Part shown: in pieces, positions 7,902 to 16,648 of the stretch
Position numbering within the stretch: the first letter of the stretch is position 1
Layout of the letters: each line of letters begins with the position of its first letter
NCBI GenBank assembly: GCA_903870815.1
Contig: CAIQEI010000021.1
Location: forward strand, 1 to 48,559
Origin: an uncultured Verrucomicrobia subdivision 3 bacterium
GTDB lineage: Bacteria > Verrucomicrobiota > Verrucomicrobiia > Limisphaerales > UBA11358
Length of the DNA stretch: 48,559 bases
Direction: 5' to 3'
Made by a program: the position numbers and the translations under genes
The notes under the pieces: model-generated
What the model was told of the DNA's origin: nothing
The model's database searches: none
Seen by the model: the letters and a program-made list of their open reading frames with translations, nothing else

Positions 7902-8807
7902 TTATTTGGACGGCTTGAACCGGTTTAGAATCTCGTGGCGCGGAACGGCTTTGTTCTTAAGAGCTTCCTGACGTTCGGTCACACCCTGACCGTAGGTCGG
8001 GGGCGGATTGGGGTTGCGATAAAGGACGCCGGTGTAAAGCTTGGTGCCGTAGGCGCGGGCCAGCTCGGTAGCCTTTGCCCGGTCGGCGGGATCGTGACCC
8101 AGCGATTCCAAACTTTGCAGGTTGGCCTTATGCGCTTTGAGCTGCTGATCTTCCTGACCATAGGTCACGCAGGGTGATTGGACATTGATGAACGCAAAGC
8201 CGGGAAAACGGATACCTTCCTCGATGATCCGGGCGAGGCCGGCCATATCCGCCGGTGTGCCTTGGGCCACGTACGATGCGCCGTAGCCCATGACATAGAG
8301 CAGCGGGTTGACCGGGTCTTCGAGGCTGCCAAAGCTGGAGGTGACGGTCTTCCGCCCACGTTGCGAGGTGGGCGAAAGCTGGCCTTTGGTCAGACCGTAA
8401 ATCTGGTTGTCCATCACGATGTAGGTGATGTCGATGTTGCGCCGGATGACATGGGCGACATGGCCGCCGCCGATGGAAAAACCGTCGCCGTCACCGCTGG
8501 CCACGAGCACCAGGAGTTCAGGGTTGGCGAGGTTAATGCCCTGGGCGATGGGCAGTGAACGTCCGTGCACCGTGTTGAAACCGTAGGCGGTCGTGTAGCC
8601 CGGGATGCGGCTCGAACAGCCAATGCCGGAGACAAACGCAATCTCATGCGGCGGCCGGCCGATGTTGGCCAGCGCGCGCGTGATGGCAGTCACAACGCCA
8701 AAATCGCCGCAGCCGGGGCACCAGATGGGTTTGAGGTCGCTCTTGAAATCGCCGGCCTGAAATTTGGCCAACGAGATCGGTTTTGCAGGAGGTTCGAGGG
8801 TGGTCAT
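7902..8807 (-). CDS. korB: 2-oxoacid:ferredoxin oxidoreductase, beta subunit
   Basis: This is the TPP-binding subunit of a CoA-dependent 2-oxoacid:ferredoxin oxidoreductase, which oxidatively decarboxylates 2-oxoglutarate or pyruvate to an acyl-CoA with reduction of ferredoxin. In the 301 residues CPGCGDFG (about 30-37), SGIGCSSR (about 60-67), the TPP/Mg motif GDGDGFSIGGGH (about 105-116) and MDNQIYGLTKGQLSPTS are all intact. The sequence of the region after the TPP motif is typical of KorB-like two-subunit enzymes. It follows the alpha subunit by 33 nt on the same strand. Length is normal. The choice between 2-oxoglutarate and pyruvate as substrate cannot be made firmly from sequence alone. 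Confidence 0.9.
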   Translation of the reverse strand: MTTLEPPAKPISLAKFQAGDFKSDLKPIWCPGCGDFGVVTAITRALANIGRPPHEIAFVSGIGCSSRIPGYTTAYGFNTVHGRSLPIAQGINLANPELLVLVASGDGDGFSIGGGHVAHVIRRNIDITYIVMDNQIYGLTKGQLSPTSQRGRKTVTSSFGSLEDPVNPLLYVMGYGASYVAQGTPADMAGLARIIEEGIRFPGFAFINVQSPCVTYGQEDQQLKAHKANLQSLESLGHDPADRAKATELARAYGTKLYTGVLYRNPNPPPTYGQGVTERQEALKNKAVPRHEILNRFKPSK

Positions 8808-8840
8808 GATGGATGATCTTTGGGATGAAGTTTTCGCGGG

Positions 8841-10631
8841 TCAGTTTTCGACGGGTTCGGATTGTGGCTGGCCGCTTTGGATGGCGACGACCATTTCGCG
8901 CAGCCGTTCTAGGATTTCGGACGGCAGAATGGGATTGGAGCCGCTCTTGGCGAACGCTTTGACGTGCGCCGGCAAATCCACATGCATCCGCACGATGCGA
9001 TAGAGCTGCGCCTGATAGGATTGTTCAATAAACAAGCCGCGCTGGACCGATGCGAAGAAGTCCTGATAGACGGGTTCGGCCACCGGATAAAGCAGCTGGG
9101 GCACGAGCAGTTTCACCTGCAAACCTTCCGCCTGCGCCAGCCGCAACGCTTCCCGCGCCACGCCGGCCACGCTGCCCCAACTCACCATACCGATAGGAGC
9201 CTCCGGATGGCCTTCCACCGCGAACAGGTCGCGGCGGCTCTTCAGCGGATTAAATTTATTGAACCGCTTTTCGTTCATGCGCGCATGCAGCTCGCCGCTG
9301 GCGGTCGGACGACCTTGCTCGTTGTGCTCGATGCCGGCCGCGAGATAGTTGCCCCCAAGCATGCCGGGATGGCTGATCGGGCTGATGCCGGATTCGGTCA
9401 GCTTGAAGCGCGCGTAATTCGTCAGTTCCGGCCCGCTGGGGTGCCGGCGCTCGATGATCTGGAATTTTGTGGTGTCAATCGGATCAACGGTCTCCTTGCG
9501 TTGCGCAATCTCCTGGTCCGACAGCACGATCACCGGGGTCTGGTAATATTCGGCGAGGTTGAAGGCTTCAACCGTCACGCCGAAAATATCGGCGACGCTC
9601 GTGGGTGCCAGCACGGGCCGCAAGCAGTCGCCGTGCGCCGAAAAGGCCGCTTGAAACAGGTCCGATTGCTCGGCCTTGGTCGGCATGCCCGTGGACGGGC
9701 CGCCGCGCTGGACGTTGACGCACACCAAAGGAAGTTCGGCCAAGCTCGCGAGGCCGAGCATCTCGGTCTTCAGCGACATGCCGGGCCCGGAGGTGGCGGT
9801 CATCGCCTTTTTGCCGGCGAACGACGCGCCGACCACGGCGCCGATGCCAGCAATCTCATCCTCCGCCTGCAGGACGGTCCCGCCATACGTCCAGATTTCG
9901 CGGTCGAGAAATTGCATGATTTCCGTCGAAGGCGTAATCGGGTAACCGCCGAAAAAGGTACAGCCGGCAAATATTGCGGCCGCCGCGCACATGTCGTTGC
10001 CATCCGTGAGGAGCTTGGTCAAGCCGCCGGATTGCGGAGCCGAGAGCTTGCGGTCTTCCTTCAGCGGGTTGGCCGCGGCGAAATCCAGGCCAGCCTGGAA
10101 AGCCCGGACGTTGCCTTCCACCACGGCAGCGCCTTTTTTGGCAAATTTCTTGCGGATGCCAGCCAGCATGCTCTCGCGGCCGATGCCAAACCAGCCGGCC
10201 AGCAGCCCGGCAATCACGATGTTCTTGGCCTTATCGGTCCCGGCATGGGTCGCGGCCATCGCGGTGATCGGCACGCTGAATACGACCGCCGGTTTCACGC
10301 CCGGCAACGGCAGTTGGTCGGGCGCGACACCGGTAGCGCTCTCGTAAATCACAATGGTCGCGGCCTCGACGGGAAGCTCCGCGCCGAACCGGCGGAAATC
10401 TTCCCAATTGAGCGCCACCGCAACATCAAGCGGGCCGTTAGGATTGAGCACCGGACGGGTCGCCAGCCGCAGCCGACAGGAGGCCTCACCCCCGCGGATC
10501 TGCGAGCCGAAGCTCTTGGTCATGACGCCATGATAACCTTCCAGCGCGGCCGCCGTGATCAGCGATTCCCCCGCTGAAATCACGCCGTCGCCGCCGGAAC
10601 CGGCAATGCCTATAATCAAATCTTCACTCAT
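8841..10631 (-). CDS. korA: 2-oxoacid:ferredoxin oxidoreductase, fused gamma-alpha subunit
   Basis: A 596-residue subunit with two parts. Residues 1-190 form the gamma-type domain (IIGIAGSGGDGVISAGE, then SFGSQIRGGEASCRLR). Residues about 210-590 form the pyrimidine-binding alpha domain (FFGGYPITPSTEIMQFL, AEDEIAGIGAVVGASFAG, TATSGPGMSLKTEM) and a C-terminal domain II. The GYPITPSTE motif and the gamma-alpha order are those of the KorA family. It is the first gene of a two-gene operon with the beta subunit downstream and has no ferredoxin-type delta subunit. Together they would feed reduced ferredoxin from the oxidative citrate cycle, or run in reverse. Confidence 0.9.
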   Translation of the reverse strand: MSEDLIIGIAGSGGDGVISAGESLITAAALEGYHGVMTKSFGSQIRGGEASCRLRLATRPVLNPNGPLDVAVALNWEDFRRFGAELPVEAATIVIYESATGVAPDQLPLPGVKPAVVFSVPITAMAATHAGTDKAKNIVIAGLLAGWFGIGRESMLAGIRKKFAKKGAAVVEGNVRAFQAGLDFAAANPLKEDRKLSAPQSGGLTKLLTDGNDMCAAAAIFAGCTFFGGYPITPSTEIMQFLDREIWTYGGTVLQAEDEIAGIGAVVGASFAGKKAMTATSGPGMSLKTEMLGLASLAELPLVCVNVQRGGPSTGMPTKAEQSDLFQAAFSAHGDCLRPVLAPTSVADIFGVTVEAFNLAEYYQTPVIVLSDQEIAQRKETVDPIDTTKFQIIERRHPSGPELTNYARFKLTESGISPISHPGMLGGNYLAAGIEHNEQGRPTASGELHARMNEKRFNKFNPLKSRRDLFAVEGHPEAPIGMVSWGSVAGVAREALRLAQAEGLQVKLLVPQLLYPVAEPVYQDFFASVQRGLFIEQSYQAQLYRIVRMHVDLPAHVKAFAKSGSNPILPSEILERLREMVVAIQSGQPQSEPVEN

Positions 10632-10905
10632 GCATTACCAATGGACTAGATTTGAGTCCTGTCGGCTAACCTTCTATTGCTAATTTCATAACAATTCTAG
10701 CAAATGAATGCTGCCTTCCGGCGTGGGAAAATCCATGGCTGAAGACGACACTCGCTGGCGATCGCGAGTTCGCGGTGAAGCCCCCCCTGCGACCGGGTAA
10801 TAGCCAAAACGATCCGGCGAAGCTACGCCGCCTGGCGCCCGGTTGACTCTCCGGTCAAAATAGGTCTTTGCGATGGGCGACCAGCGAGGAAGATCAGCGG
10901 CTAAA

Positions 10906-13230
10906 TCATTTCAACAATTGAAACGCCGCCGGCTCGCCCGTCGCGGAATCGCCGCTGATCCACAGTTGATAATTGCCCGGCTCCACCAGCCAGTTGCCCC
11001 GGGCGTCGTAGTAGCCCAGGTCCTTTGCGGCGAGCGTGAAACTCACCTCGCGCGATTCCCCGGGTTGCAGCAGGATTTTCTTAAAACCTTTCAGTTCGCG
11101 TAACGGCCGCGGTCCGGCGGACGCCGCGAGCGCGCGGAGATAAAGTTCCGCCACCGCCGTGCCGGCCCGCGCACCGGTGTTCTTGATGGCAGTCCGCACC
11201 GTGACCTCACCCCCCATTGGCACCATGTTGGTTTCCAACTGCGCGTGGCCAAATTCAAAAGCGGTGTAGGCCAGTCCAAAGCCGAATGGATACAGCGGGG
11301 TCGTGATCACATCCACATAATTGCCCTTATATTCACCAAACCCCGGCCGGCCAGTATTGTAATGGTTGTAGTAAAACGGCACCTGCCCGACGTTGCGCGG
11401 AAAGGTCGTGGTCAAACGCCCCGACGGGTCGGTGACGCCGAAGAGCAAGTCGGCCACGGCCTCGGCCCCCTTCCCGCCCGGGAACCACGCCTCCACAATG
11501 GCGGCGGCCCGGTTCTGGAGTTGGGGAATCGCCAGCGGCCGGCCGTTGAACAGGACGACGACCACAGGCTTACCGGTCGCCGCGACGGCATCGAACAGTT
11601 GCTGCTGGCGGCCCGGCAGGCCGAGGTCGGTGCGGCTGGCGGATTCGCCGCTCCAATCCTGCGGTTCCCCCAGCGCCAGGACGACGACATCCGCCGTCTG
11701 CGCCACCGCCACGGCATCGGCGATTTCATTAGTACCGAGCGGCCGCTCATTAACGGGCGTAAAGTCGGAGAGGTTCAACGGCGGCTTCGGACTGCCCGGC
11801 GAGATCATCGGGCAGCCGCGCGCGATGGCAATCTGGAAATCAAAGTTCAAGTGATTGCGCACGGCCTCGGCGAACGTGATGAGATCATTGGCGTGGGCGG
11901 ACGAATGCCACGGACCGACCAACTCCTGAGCGTTTTCCGTGAATGGACCGATGAGCGCGAGTTTGTTCAGGTGCGGCGAGAGCGGCAGGATGCCGTTGGC
12001 ATTTTTCAACAGCACGCAGGATTTAGCCGCCGCCACGCGGGCGAGGTCAAGGGCGTCTTCCTCCAGATACGCCGTCCGCCAGCGCGCCTCATCGGTGAAC
12101 GGATGATCGAAGAGGCCCTTCTCAAATTTGACCATCAGGATGCGGCGGACCGCGTCGTCCACCATTTTTTTGGAGACTATCCCCTGCTCCACCAACTGCT
12201 TCAACGTGTCGTGATAATTCGTGGAAACCATTTCCAGGTCCACACCGGCCGTGATGGCCAGCCGGGCCGCCGCCGCCTCATCCGCGGCCACGCCGTGATC
12301 CACCAGTTCGGCGACCGCCTGCCAGTCGCTGACGACGAAGCCGGGGAACTTCCATTCGCCGCGCAAAATATCCGTGAGCGTGTGGCGGTTGCCGCTCGCG
12401 GGAAAACCGGACAGGCAGTTGAAAGCGCTCATCACGGTCAACGCGCCGGCTTCCACGCCAGCATGGAACTGGGGCAAATAAAAATTCCGCAGCGTGTACT
12501 CGGAGATTTCCGTGGTATTGTAATCGCGTCCGCCCTCGGCCGCCCCGTAGCCGACGAAATGTTTTAAGCAGGCGACGACGCGGTTGGTGTCCGCGACGTT
12601 CGTCCCTTGGAATCCGCGCACGGCGGCCGCCGCGTCCAGCCCGCCGAGATAGGGGTCTTCGCCAAAACCCTCGGCGATGCGGCCCCAGCGCGGGTCGCGC
12701 GCCAGATCCACCATCGGCGCAAACGTCCAGTCCACACCCGCCGCCGCCGCTTCGCGCGCGGCGATCGATTGCGTCTGCTCAAACAGCCCCGGCTCCCACG
12801 CACAAGCCTCGGCCAGCGGGATAGGAAACGCCGTGCGGAAGCCGTGGATGACGTCGTGCCCAAAAATGAGCGGGATGCCGAGTCGGCTTTGCTCGACGAC
12901 GAGGTGCTGCAATTTGTTCCGCATCACCGGCGTTTCGATGAGCGTGCCGTTGCCAAGAAAGGAGCCGATTCCGCCCGCGCGCAGTTCACCGGCCAGGGTT
13001 TTATCCGAATCGTTGAGCAGCGCCAGTTGCTGGAGCTGGCCAATTTTTTCGTCCAGCGTCATCCGCGCCAGTAGGTCCTGCACGCGTTTGGCAATGGACT
13101 GCGACGAATCTTCGTAAACGTTTCTTTTATTGTCCTTGTTGAAGTCGATCCAACCCTGGTGATAGATGGAATTCTCGGCCAGCGCCGCCAAGGCGACCCA
13201 CTGGCATAGCAGATATACGGTGAATCTCAT
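10906..13230 (-). CDS. bglX: Secreted GH3 family beta-glucosidase (BglX-like)
   Basis: A 774-residue glycoside hydrolase of family 3, likely periplasmic. The start at 13230 gives a signal peptide (MRFTVYLLCQWVALAALAENS); the frame extends 21 codons upstream without one. RVQDLLARMTLDEKIGQL opens the catalytic barrel, KHFVGYG lies near residue 223, and GFVVSDWQAV contains the expected catalytic nucleophile Asp at about 302. The C-terminal part has the alpha/beta sandwich domain and a fibronectin III-like domain (GTAVAELYLR, LKGFKKILLQPGES), as in BglX. It probably releases glucose or related sugars from oligosaccharides. No transporter or polysaccharide locus is adjacent. Confidence 0.9.
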   Translation of the reverse strand: MRFTVYLLCQWVALAALAENSIYHQGWIDFNKDNKRNVYEDSSQSIAKRVQDLLARMTLDEKIGQLQQLALLNDSDKTLAGELRAGGIGSFLGNGTLIETPVMRNKLQHLVVEQSRLGIPLIFGHDVIHGFRTAFPIPLAEACAWEPGLFEQTQSIAAREAAAAGVDWTFAPMVDLARDPRWGRIAEGFGEDPYLGGLDAAAAVRGFQGTNVADTNRVVACLKHFVGYGAAEGGRDYNTTEISEYTLRNFYLPQFHAGVEAGALTVMSAFNCLSGFPASGNRHTLTDILRGEWKFPGFVVSDWQAVAELVDHGVAADEAAAARLAITAGVDLEMVSTNYHDTLKQLVEQGIVSKKMVDDAVRRILMVKFEKGLFDHPFTDEARWRTAYLEEDALDLARVAAAKSCVLLKNANGILPLSPHLNKLALIGPFTENAQELVGPWHSSAHANDLITFAEAVRNHLNFDFQIAIARGCPMISPGSPKPPLNLSDFTPVNERPLGTNEIADAVAVAQTADVVVLALGEPQDWSGESASRTDLGLPGRQQQLFDAVAATGKPVVVVLFNGRPLAIPQLQNRAAAIVEAWFPGGKGAEAVADLLFGVTDPSGRLTTTFPRNVGQVPFYYNHYNTGRPGFGEYKGNYVDVITTPLYPFGFGLAYTAFEFGHAQLETNMVPMGGEVTVRTAIKNTGARAGTAVAELYLRALAASAGPRPLRELKGFKKILLQPGESREVSFTLAAKDLGYYDARGNWLVEPGNYQLWISGDSATGEPAAFQLLK

Positions 13231-13353
13231 GCGCAGAATCTGACGGGAAGCCGGGCGAAATTCAAAAGATATTTTCGCCATTAAATCCACCAAACACAGA
13301 AATACTGTCCTAAACAGTAGGCGTTTCTTTCGCGGGATTGGAGGATTCCGTGG

Positions 13354-14052
13354 TTAAGCCGCCCCCGCCACGAGCACCACAAACTCGCCTTTTAAGGCAC
13401 GCTTCGCTGCGATCTCCAACAGCGCCGCCGGTTTGCCGCGCAGAAATTCCTCAAACTTCTTGGTCAGCTCGCGCGCCAGCACCACGTCGCGGTCCGGATA
13501 GACCTCATTCAACTCGCCCAGCAATTTTTCGATGCGATAGGGCGATTCATAGAAAACCAGGGTGGCGGCAATGGTTTTCAACGCTTCCAGCCGGTTACGC
13601 CGCTGGCCGGATTTATGCGGCAAAAAACCGACGAAATGAAATACCTCCGTCGGCAGCCCGCTCGCCGTGAGCCCGGCGACGAGCGCGCACGGGCCAGGCA
13701 CCGCCTCCACGCGTAAGCCGGCGGCGATGGCAGCTTTCACCACGCGTTCGCCCGGGTCGCTTATGCCGGGACTGCCGGCGTCCGTTACCAGCGCAACTTT
13801 CTCGCCGCGCCGGAGTCGCTCGATGATTTCCTCGCTGCGCCGCGCCTCGTTGAACTGGAAATAGCTGAGGAGCGGCTTGGTTATGCCGAAATGTTTGAGC
13901 AGTTGGCCGGAATGCCGGGTGTCCTCGGCAGCGACCACGTCGCACTCGCGCAGAACGCGGAGCGCGCGGAGCGTGATATCCTCAAGATTGCCAATCGGCG
14001 TGGCGACAAGATAAAGCGTGCTGGGCGTTAGCGGCGGCAGGGCGGCTTCCAT
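13354..14052 (-). CDS. rsmI: 16S rRNA 2'-O-methyltransferase RsmI
   Basis: RsmI methylates the 2'-OH of C1402 of 16S rRNA using S-adenosylmethionine. The family motifs of this tetrapyrrole-methylase-fold enzyme are in order: TLYLVATPIGNLEDITLRAL, CDVVAAEDTRHS, LVTDAGSPGISDPGE, VEAVPGPCALVAGL and FHFVGFLPHKSGQR. The start at 14052 (MEAALPPL) is preferred, giving 232 residues; an in-frame ATG 15 codons upstream is possible. The extreme C-terminus is shorter than in Escherichia coli. It is a housekeeping gene with no functional link to its neighbours. Confidence 0.93.
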   Translation of the reverse strand: MEAALPPLTPSTLYLVATPIGNLEDITLRALRVLRECDVVAAEDTRHSGQLLKHFGITKPLLSYFQFNEARRSEEIIERLRRGEKVALVTDAGSPGISDPGERVVKAAIAAGLRVEAVPGPCALVAGLTASGLPTEVFHFVGFLPHKSGQRRNRLEALKTIAATLVFYESPYRIEKLLGELNEVYPDRDVVLARELTKKFEEFLRGKPAALLEIAAKRALKGEFVVLVAGAA

Positions 14053-14197
14053 GATCTGACTAAAACAGAAATCCGGGTGGAAATAAACTGGATTCAACTG
14101 GTGACAAACCGGGGCCGTTCAAAGATATTACGCGGACACCAAAAGCGTCAGTCAGGACCAAACCTAATCCAGGGCAGGCCGACGGGTGGAAAATTAC

Positions 14198-14242
14198 AAA
14201 AAAACAATCTGTCTGGCTGGACAGTTGAGTATTCGTCCAGCC
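14198..14242 (-). terminator. Possible terminator of the thioredoxin-like gene
   Basis: Read on the minus strand, an 8-bp perfect stem (GGCTGGAC/GTCCAGCC, bases 14235-14242 with 14215-14222) around a 12-nt loop is followed 10 nt later by seven T (14204-14198). The large loop and displaced T-run make it only a weak candidate. It sits just past the stop of the last gene of the cytochrome cluster. Confidence 0.35.
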
Positions 14243-14258
14243 TGATAATATTGGATTA

Positions 14259-15056
14259 CTAATGCGAATAGCGGTCGAGGATATCGGCCACGACGCTTTC
14301 GTTCAATTCGTTACCTTCCAAAAACGGGAAGCCTTCCCAACGAACGTAGCCCTGCGGATCAATGATGAGCACATGTGGAATGCCGGTCACCCCCACGATT
14401 CCTTTCGTGCGCGCCTGGGTGTCAATGGCCACGGAATATTCAATCTTTGGATTTTCCAAACGCCGCACCGCGTCCTCGGTCTCGTCGGAAATGCCGATGA
14501 CCACCAATTTGTAGCCGAATTTCCGGTGATAATCGTTCAGTTCCGCAATGGCCGCACGGCACGGCGGGCACCAGGTCGCCCAAAAATCAATTAGCACGAA
14601 TTTGCCCCGGCAATCCGGCACGCTGGTCAGCCATTTTTCCACAATAAGTTCGGGCGCTTTCTGGTTGAGGAAGGATTTGGCCCAGATTTTTTTGCCCGGC
14701 GATGCGGCCGGCACCTGACTGGTTCCAGCGCGGTTCTCCACAACCGCTTGGGAAGCAGGCTGGTTAATCAGTTCGTGGTGATATTGAGCCTGATCTGCCG
14801 CCAGTTTATGCTCAGCCTGTTGAGCCTTGGCGGGGTCATATTTGAAATACTCTTGCAGATTGGGCGCAAGATTTTTCAACTTCACATTGGCCACCCCCAG
14901 GTCGTAGGTGAAATAAATATCGGTGGCGGACACGGCGGTGATGGTGACGTTGCTATAGATGTCGCCTCCCGCCTTAAGAACCGGCAGCTTCTCATCCGCT
15001 CCCAACACGGATATGGCGGCCCCCAAGTCGAGGACTAAGAAAATCCAAAAACGCAT
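14259..15056 (-). CDS. TlpA-like thioredoxin family protein with N-terminal accessory domain
   Basis: A 265-residue exported protein. An N-terminal hydrophobic signal (MRFWIFLVLDLGAAISVLGA) is followed by a roughly 60-residue beta-rich segment (IYSNVTITAVSATDIYFTYD), a Gln/Ala-rich linker and a C-terminal thioredoxin fold (about 135-262) with the redox motif WATWCPPCRAA and the cis-Pro region VTGIPHVLII. WCPPC is the TlpA/ResA/CcmG-type active site, which reduces cysteines on the periplasmic side. As the last gene of a cytochrome c cluster it may keep apocytochrome CXXCH cysteines reduced for heme attachment; this role is inferred from context. The N-terminal segment recalls a domain common in verrucomicrobial exported proteins. 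Confidence 0.83.
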   Translation of the reverse strand: MRFWIFLVLDLGAAISVLGADEKLPVLKAGGDIYSNVTITAVSATDIYFTYDLGVANVKLKNLAPNLQEYFKYDPAKAQQAEHKLAADQAQYHHELINQPASQAVVENRAGTSQVPAASPGKKIWAKSFLNQKAPELIVEKWLTSVPDCRGKFVLIDFWATWCPPCRAAIAELNDYHRKFGYKLVVIGISDETEDAVRRLENPKIEYSVAIDTQARTKGIVGVTGIPHVLIIDPQGYVRWEGFPFLEGNELNESVVADILDRYSH

Positions 15057-15166
15057 TTCATCCCTGTATGGACCTTCCTAACCGCGATGTCAAGCGGCAG
15101 ACGTTTGATATTCAAAAGCAGCAATCCGTCCAAATTCCATCCCCATGGCGCGCTAAAACCGGCGGC

Positions 15167-16087
15167 TTAGAAATCCAGCTTGTCGCCCTTGGGTTTCAAA
15201 CTGAAAAGAAAATCGGCCAGGTCGCTCAATTCGTTGGTGGTGACGATCCCGCCCCATTTGGGCATGAAATGCGGCGGCTCAGGACCGTTGGGATTTTTAC
15301 GGGGAATGACGCGCTCACCCCGGCTGATGAAGGCCAGCAATTCGGCCTTGTTGTAGCCGTCGGCCACATAAATCAGACTGGGAACCTGTTCGGCGGTCTT
15401 GGCGTTGAAATTCGAAACACCGCCCTTGCCGTCCGGCCCGTGGCATTGGAAACAGCCGTATTTTTTGAAGACGATATGGCCGCGATCCGGAGGCGACATC
15501 TTGGCCAAATCGACGGCGGAAGGGCCGTTGCCATTGACTGCGGCGCGAACAGATTTCATATCGGACTCGTCACAGGCACCGCTTTGGTTGCCCCATGAGG
15601 TGCGGATATAGGTCAACACGGCGGCGAGCTCGGTGTCCGACAGGCCGGCACCCATCGGGGCCATGGCGAGATTCCAGTCCTTGCCAGACACTTTGATTGG
15701 CCCGTTCAAACCCGCCAACGGCACGCGGGCGAGGGAGACCATGTCCTTGGCCACCCAATCGGAACCGGCGAGCGGCGGCACCTGACCGGGCTTGCCCAGG
15801 CCATCGCTGCCGTGGCAGAGGCCGCAGACACTTTCATAAACCGTCCGTCCGCGCGCCGCCAGTGCGGCCGCGCCGGACTGCGGTTGGTAAGTGGCGAGTT
15901 GATCCGGGGTGCGGTAGGGCGAATAAATGCGCGTGTCAAACCAGCCGCTGCGCAGGTCGAAATAATAAGCGCCGAGAAACAGGAGCACGAGCGCGAGGAC
16001 CACGATCCAAATGGGAACGCAGTCGGTCGTGACCGTTGGTTCGGCGTCCGAGCGTGGGCGATAATCGGGCTGTTCGTCCATGTTCAC
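15167..16087 (-). CDS. Membrane-anchored diheme cytochrome c
   Basis: A 306-residue protein with one membrane anchor (about residues 24-43, PIWIVVLALVLLFLGAYYF) and two periplasmic cytochrome c domains. The first heme site is CGLCHGSDG (near residue 88), with a Met-containing stretch LAMAPMGAGLSD as likely sixth ligand. The second is CFQCHGPDGKGG (near 212), with HFMPKWGG as a likely Met ligand. The PPLAGSDWV segment is typical of class I carriers linked to respiratory complexes. It follows the monoheme gene by 44 nt in the same direction. It may pass electrons between a quinol-oxidising complex and a terminal acceptor; the partner is not identified. Confidence 0.85.
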   Translation of the reverse strand: MNMDEQPDYRPRSDAEPTVTTDCVPIWIVVLALVLLFLGAYYFDLRSGWFDTRIYSPYRTPDQLATYQPQSGAAALAARGRTVYESVCGLCHGSDGLGKPGQVPPLAGSDWVAKDMVSLARVPLAGLNGPIKVSGKDWNLAMAPMGAGLSDTELAAVLTYIRTSWGNQSGACDESDMKSVRAAVNGNGPSAVDLAKMSPPDRGHIVFKKYGCFQCHGPDGKGGVSNFNAKTAEQVPSLIYVADGYNKAELLAFISRGERVIPRKNPNGPEPPHFMPKWGGIVTTNELSDLADFLFSLKPKGDKLDF

Positions 16088-16131
16088 AAAGACCGTAACA
16101 TCCAGTTGCGGCGACTGCTTGGCAAGGCGGA

Positions 16132-16605
16132 TTATTTGCCGTCGTATTTGTCGTGAACTTCCTTGATCTTGGCTTCGTCAGCCGCCCGGTCTTCCGGCGT
16201 GGCCGCCGCGAGTTTGGCATCCACGGCCGCCTTCTTCCGGACGCTGGAATCATACGCGAGGAACTCGTAGATCTGCTTGGCTTCGGAACTGGAGATGCCC
16301 GAACCGGGCTTGCGCATCATGCGCTTCACATAGCGGGACCATTCGGACGGGAGCGCGTAATCGGAATTGATCGGCCGGCTCAGCTTATGGCACTGGGTGC
16401 ATTTCTGGCTGAACAGGTCATAATTGTCCTTCAACGCGGACGGATACTTGGAGATATCGATGGAGGCCGGGCCTTTTTCAAAGGCATCAATCCGCGCTTT
16501 CGTGGCGGCATCCATTTGATCATCGGCGCGGGCAGCCCCCGCCCAGACCAGGGCTAGGGCCATCGCGGCAAATAACAACTTTCGGGAGGTGACAATATTT
16601 TTCAT
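16132..16605 (-). CDS. Periplasmic monoheme cytochrome c
   Basis: A 157-residue precursor with a signal peptide (MKNIVTSRKLLFAAMALALV to about ARA). The single heme motif is CTQCHKLS near residue 69; a downstream RYVKRMMRKPGSGIS offers Met residues as axial ligand. The C-terminus is a long charged helix (DAKLAAATPEDRAADEAKIK). It belongs to the small cytochrome type that pairs with another short carrier at 18083. Both share the theme of a CXXCH followed by W and RM(M/R) segments, suggesting they are related. It lies in a minus-strand cluster between the porin and the diheme gene. Confidence 0.82.
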   Translation of the reverse strand: MKNIVTSRKLLFAAMALALVWAGAARADDQMDAATKARIDAFEKGPASIDISKYPSALKDNYDLFSQKCTQCHKLSRPINSDYALPSEWSRYVKRMMRKPGSGISSSEAKQIYEFLAYDSSVRKKAAVDAKLAAATPEDRAADEAKIKEVHDKYDGK

Positions 16606-16648
16606 CTTAGATTGAGGTCGTTTAAATTATCAGGTTTCTATGATTGGC

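Noticed and set aside
8964-10577. Long plus-strand open frame of 537 codons opposite korA
   Set aside because: It is an antisense shadow of a well-supported gene, rich in Arg/His and lacking any family motif.
11245-12567. Long plus-strand open frame of 440 codons opposite the GH3 gene
   Set aside because: Antisense shadow with low-complexity Arg/His content; the GH3 motifs on the other strand are unambiguous.
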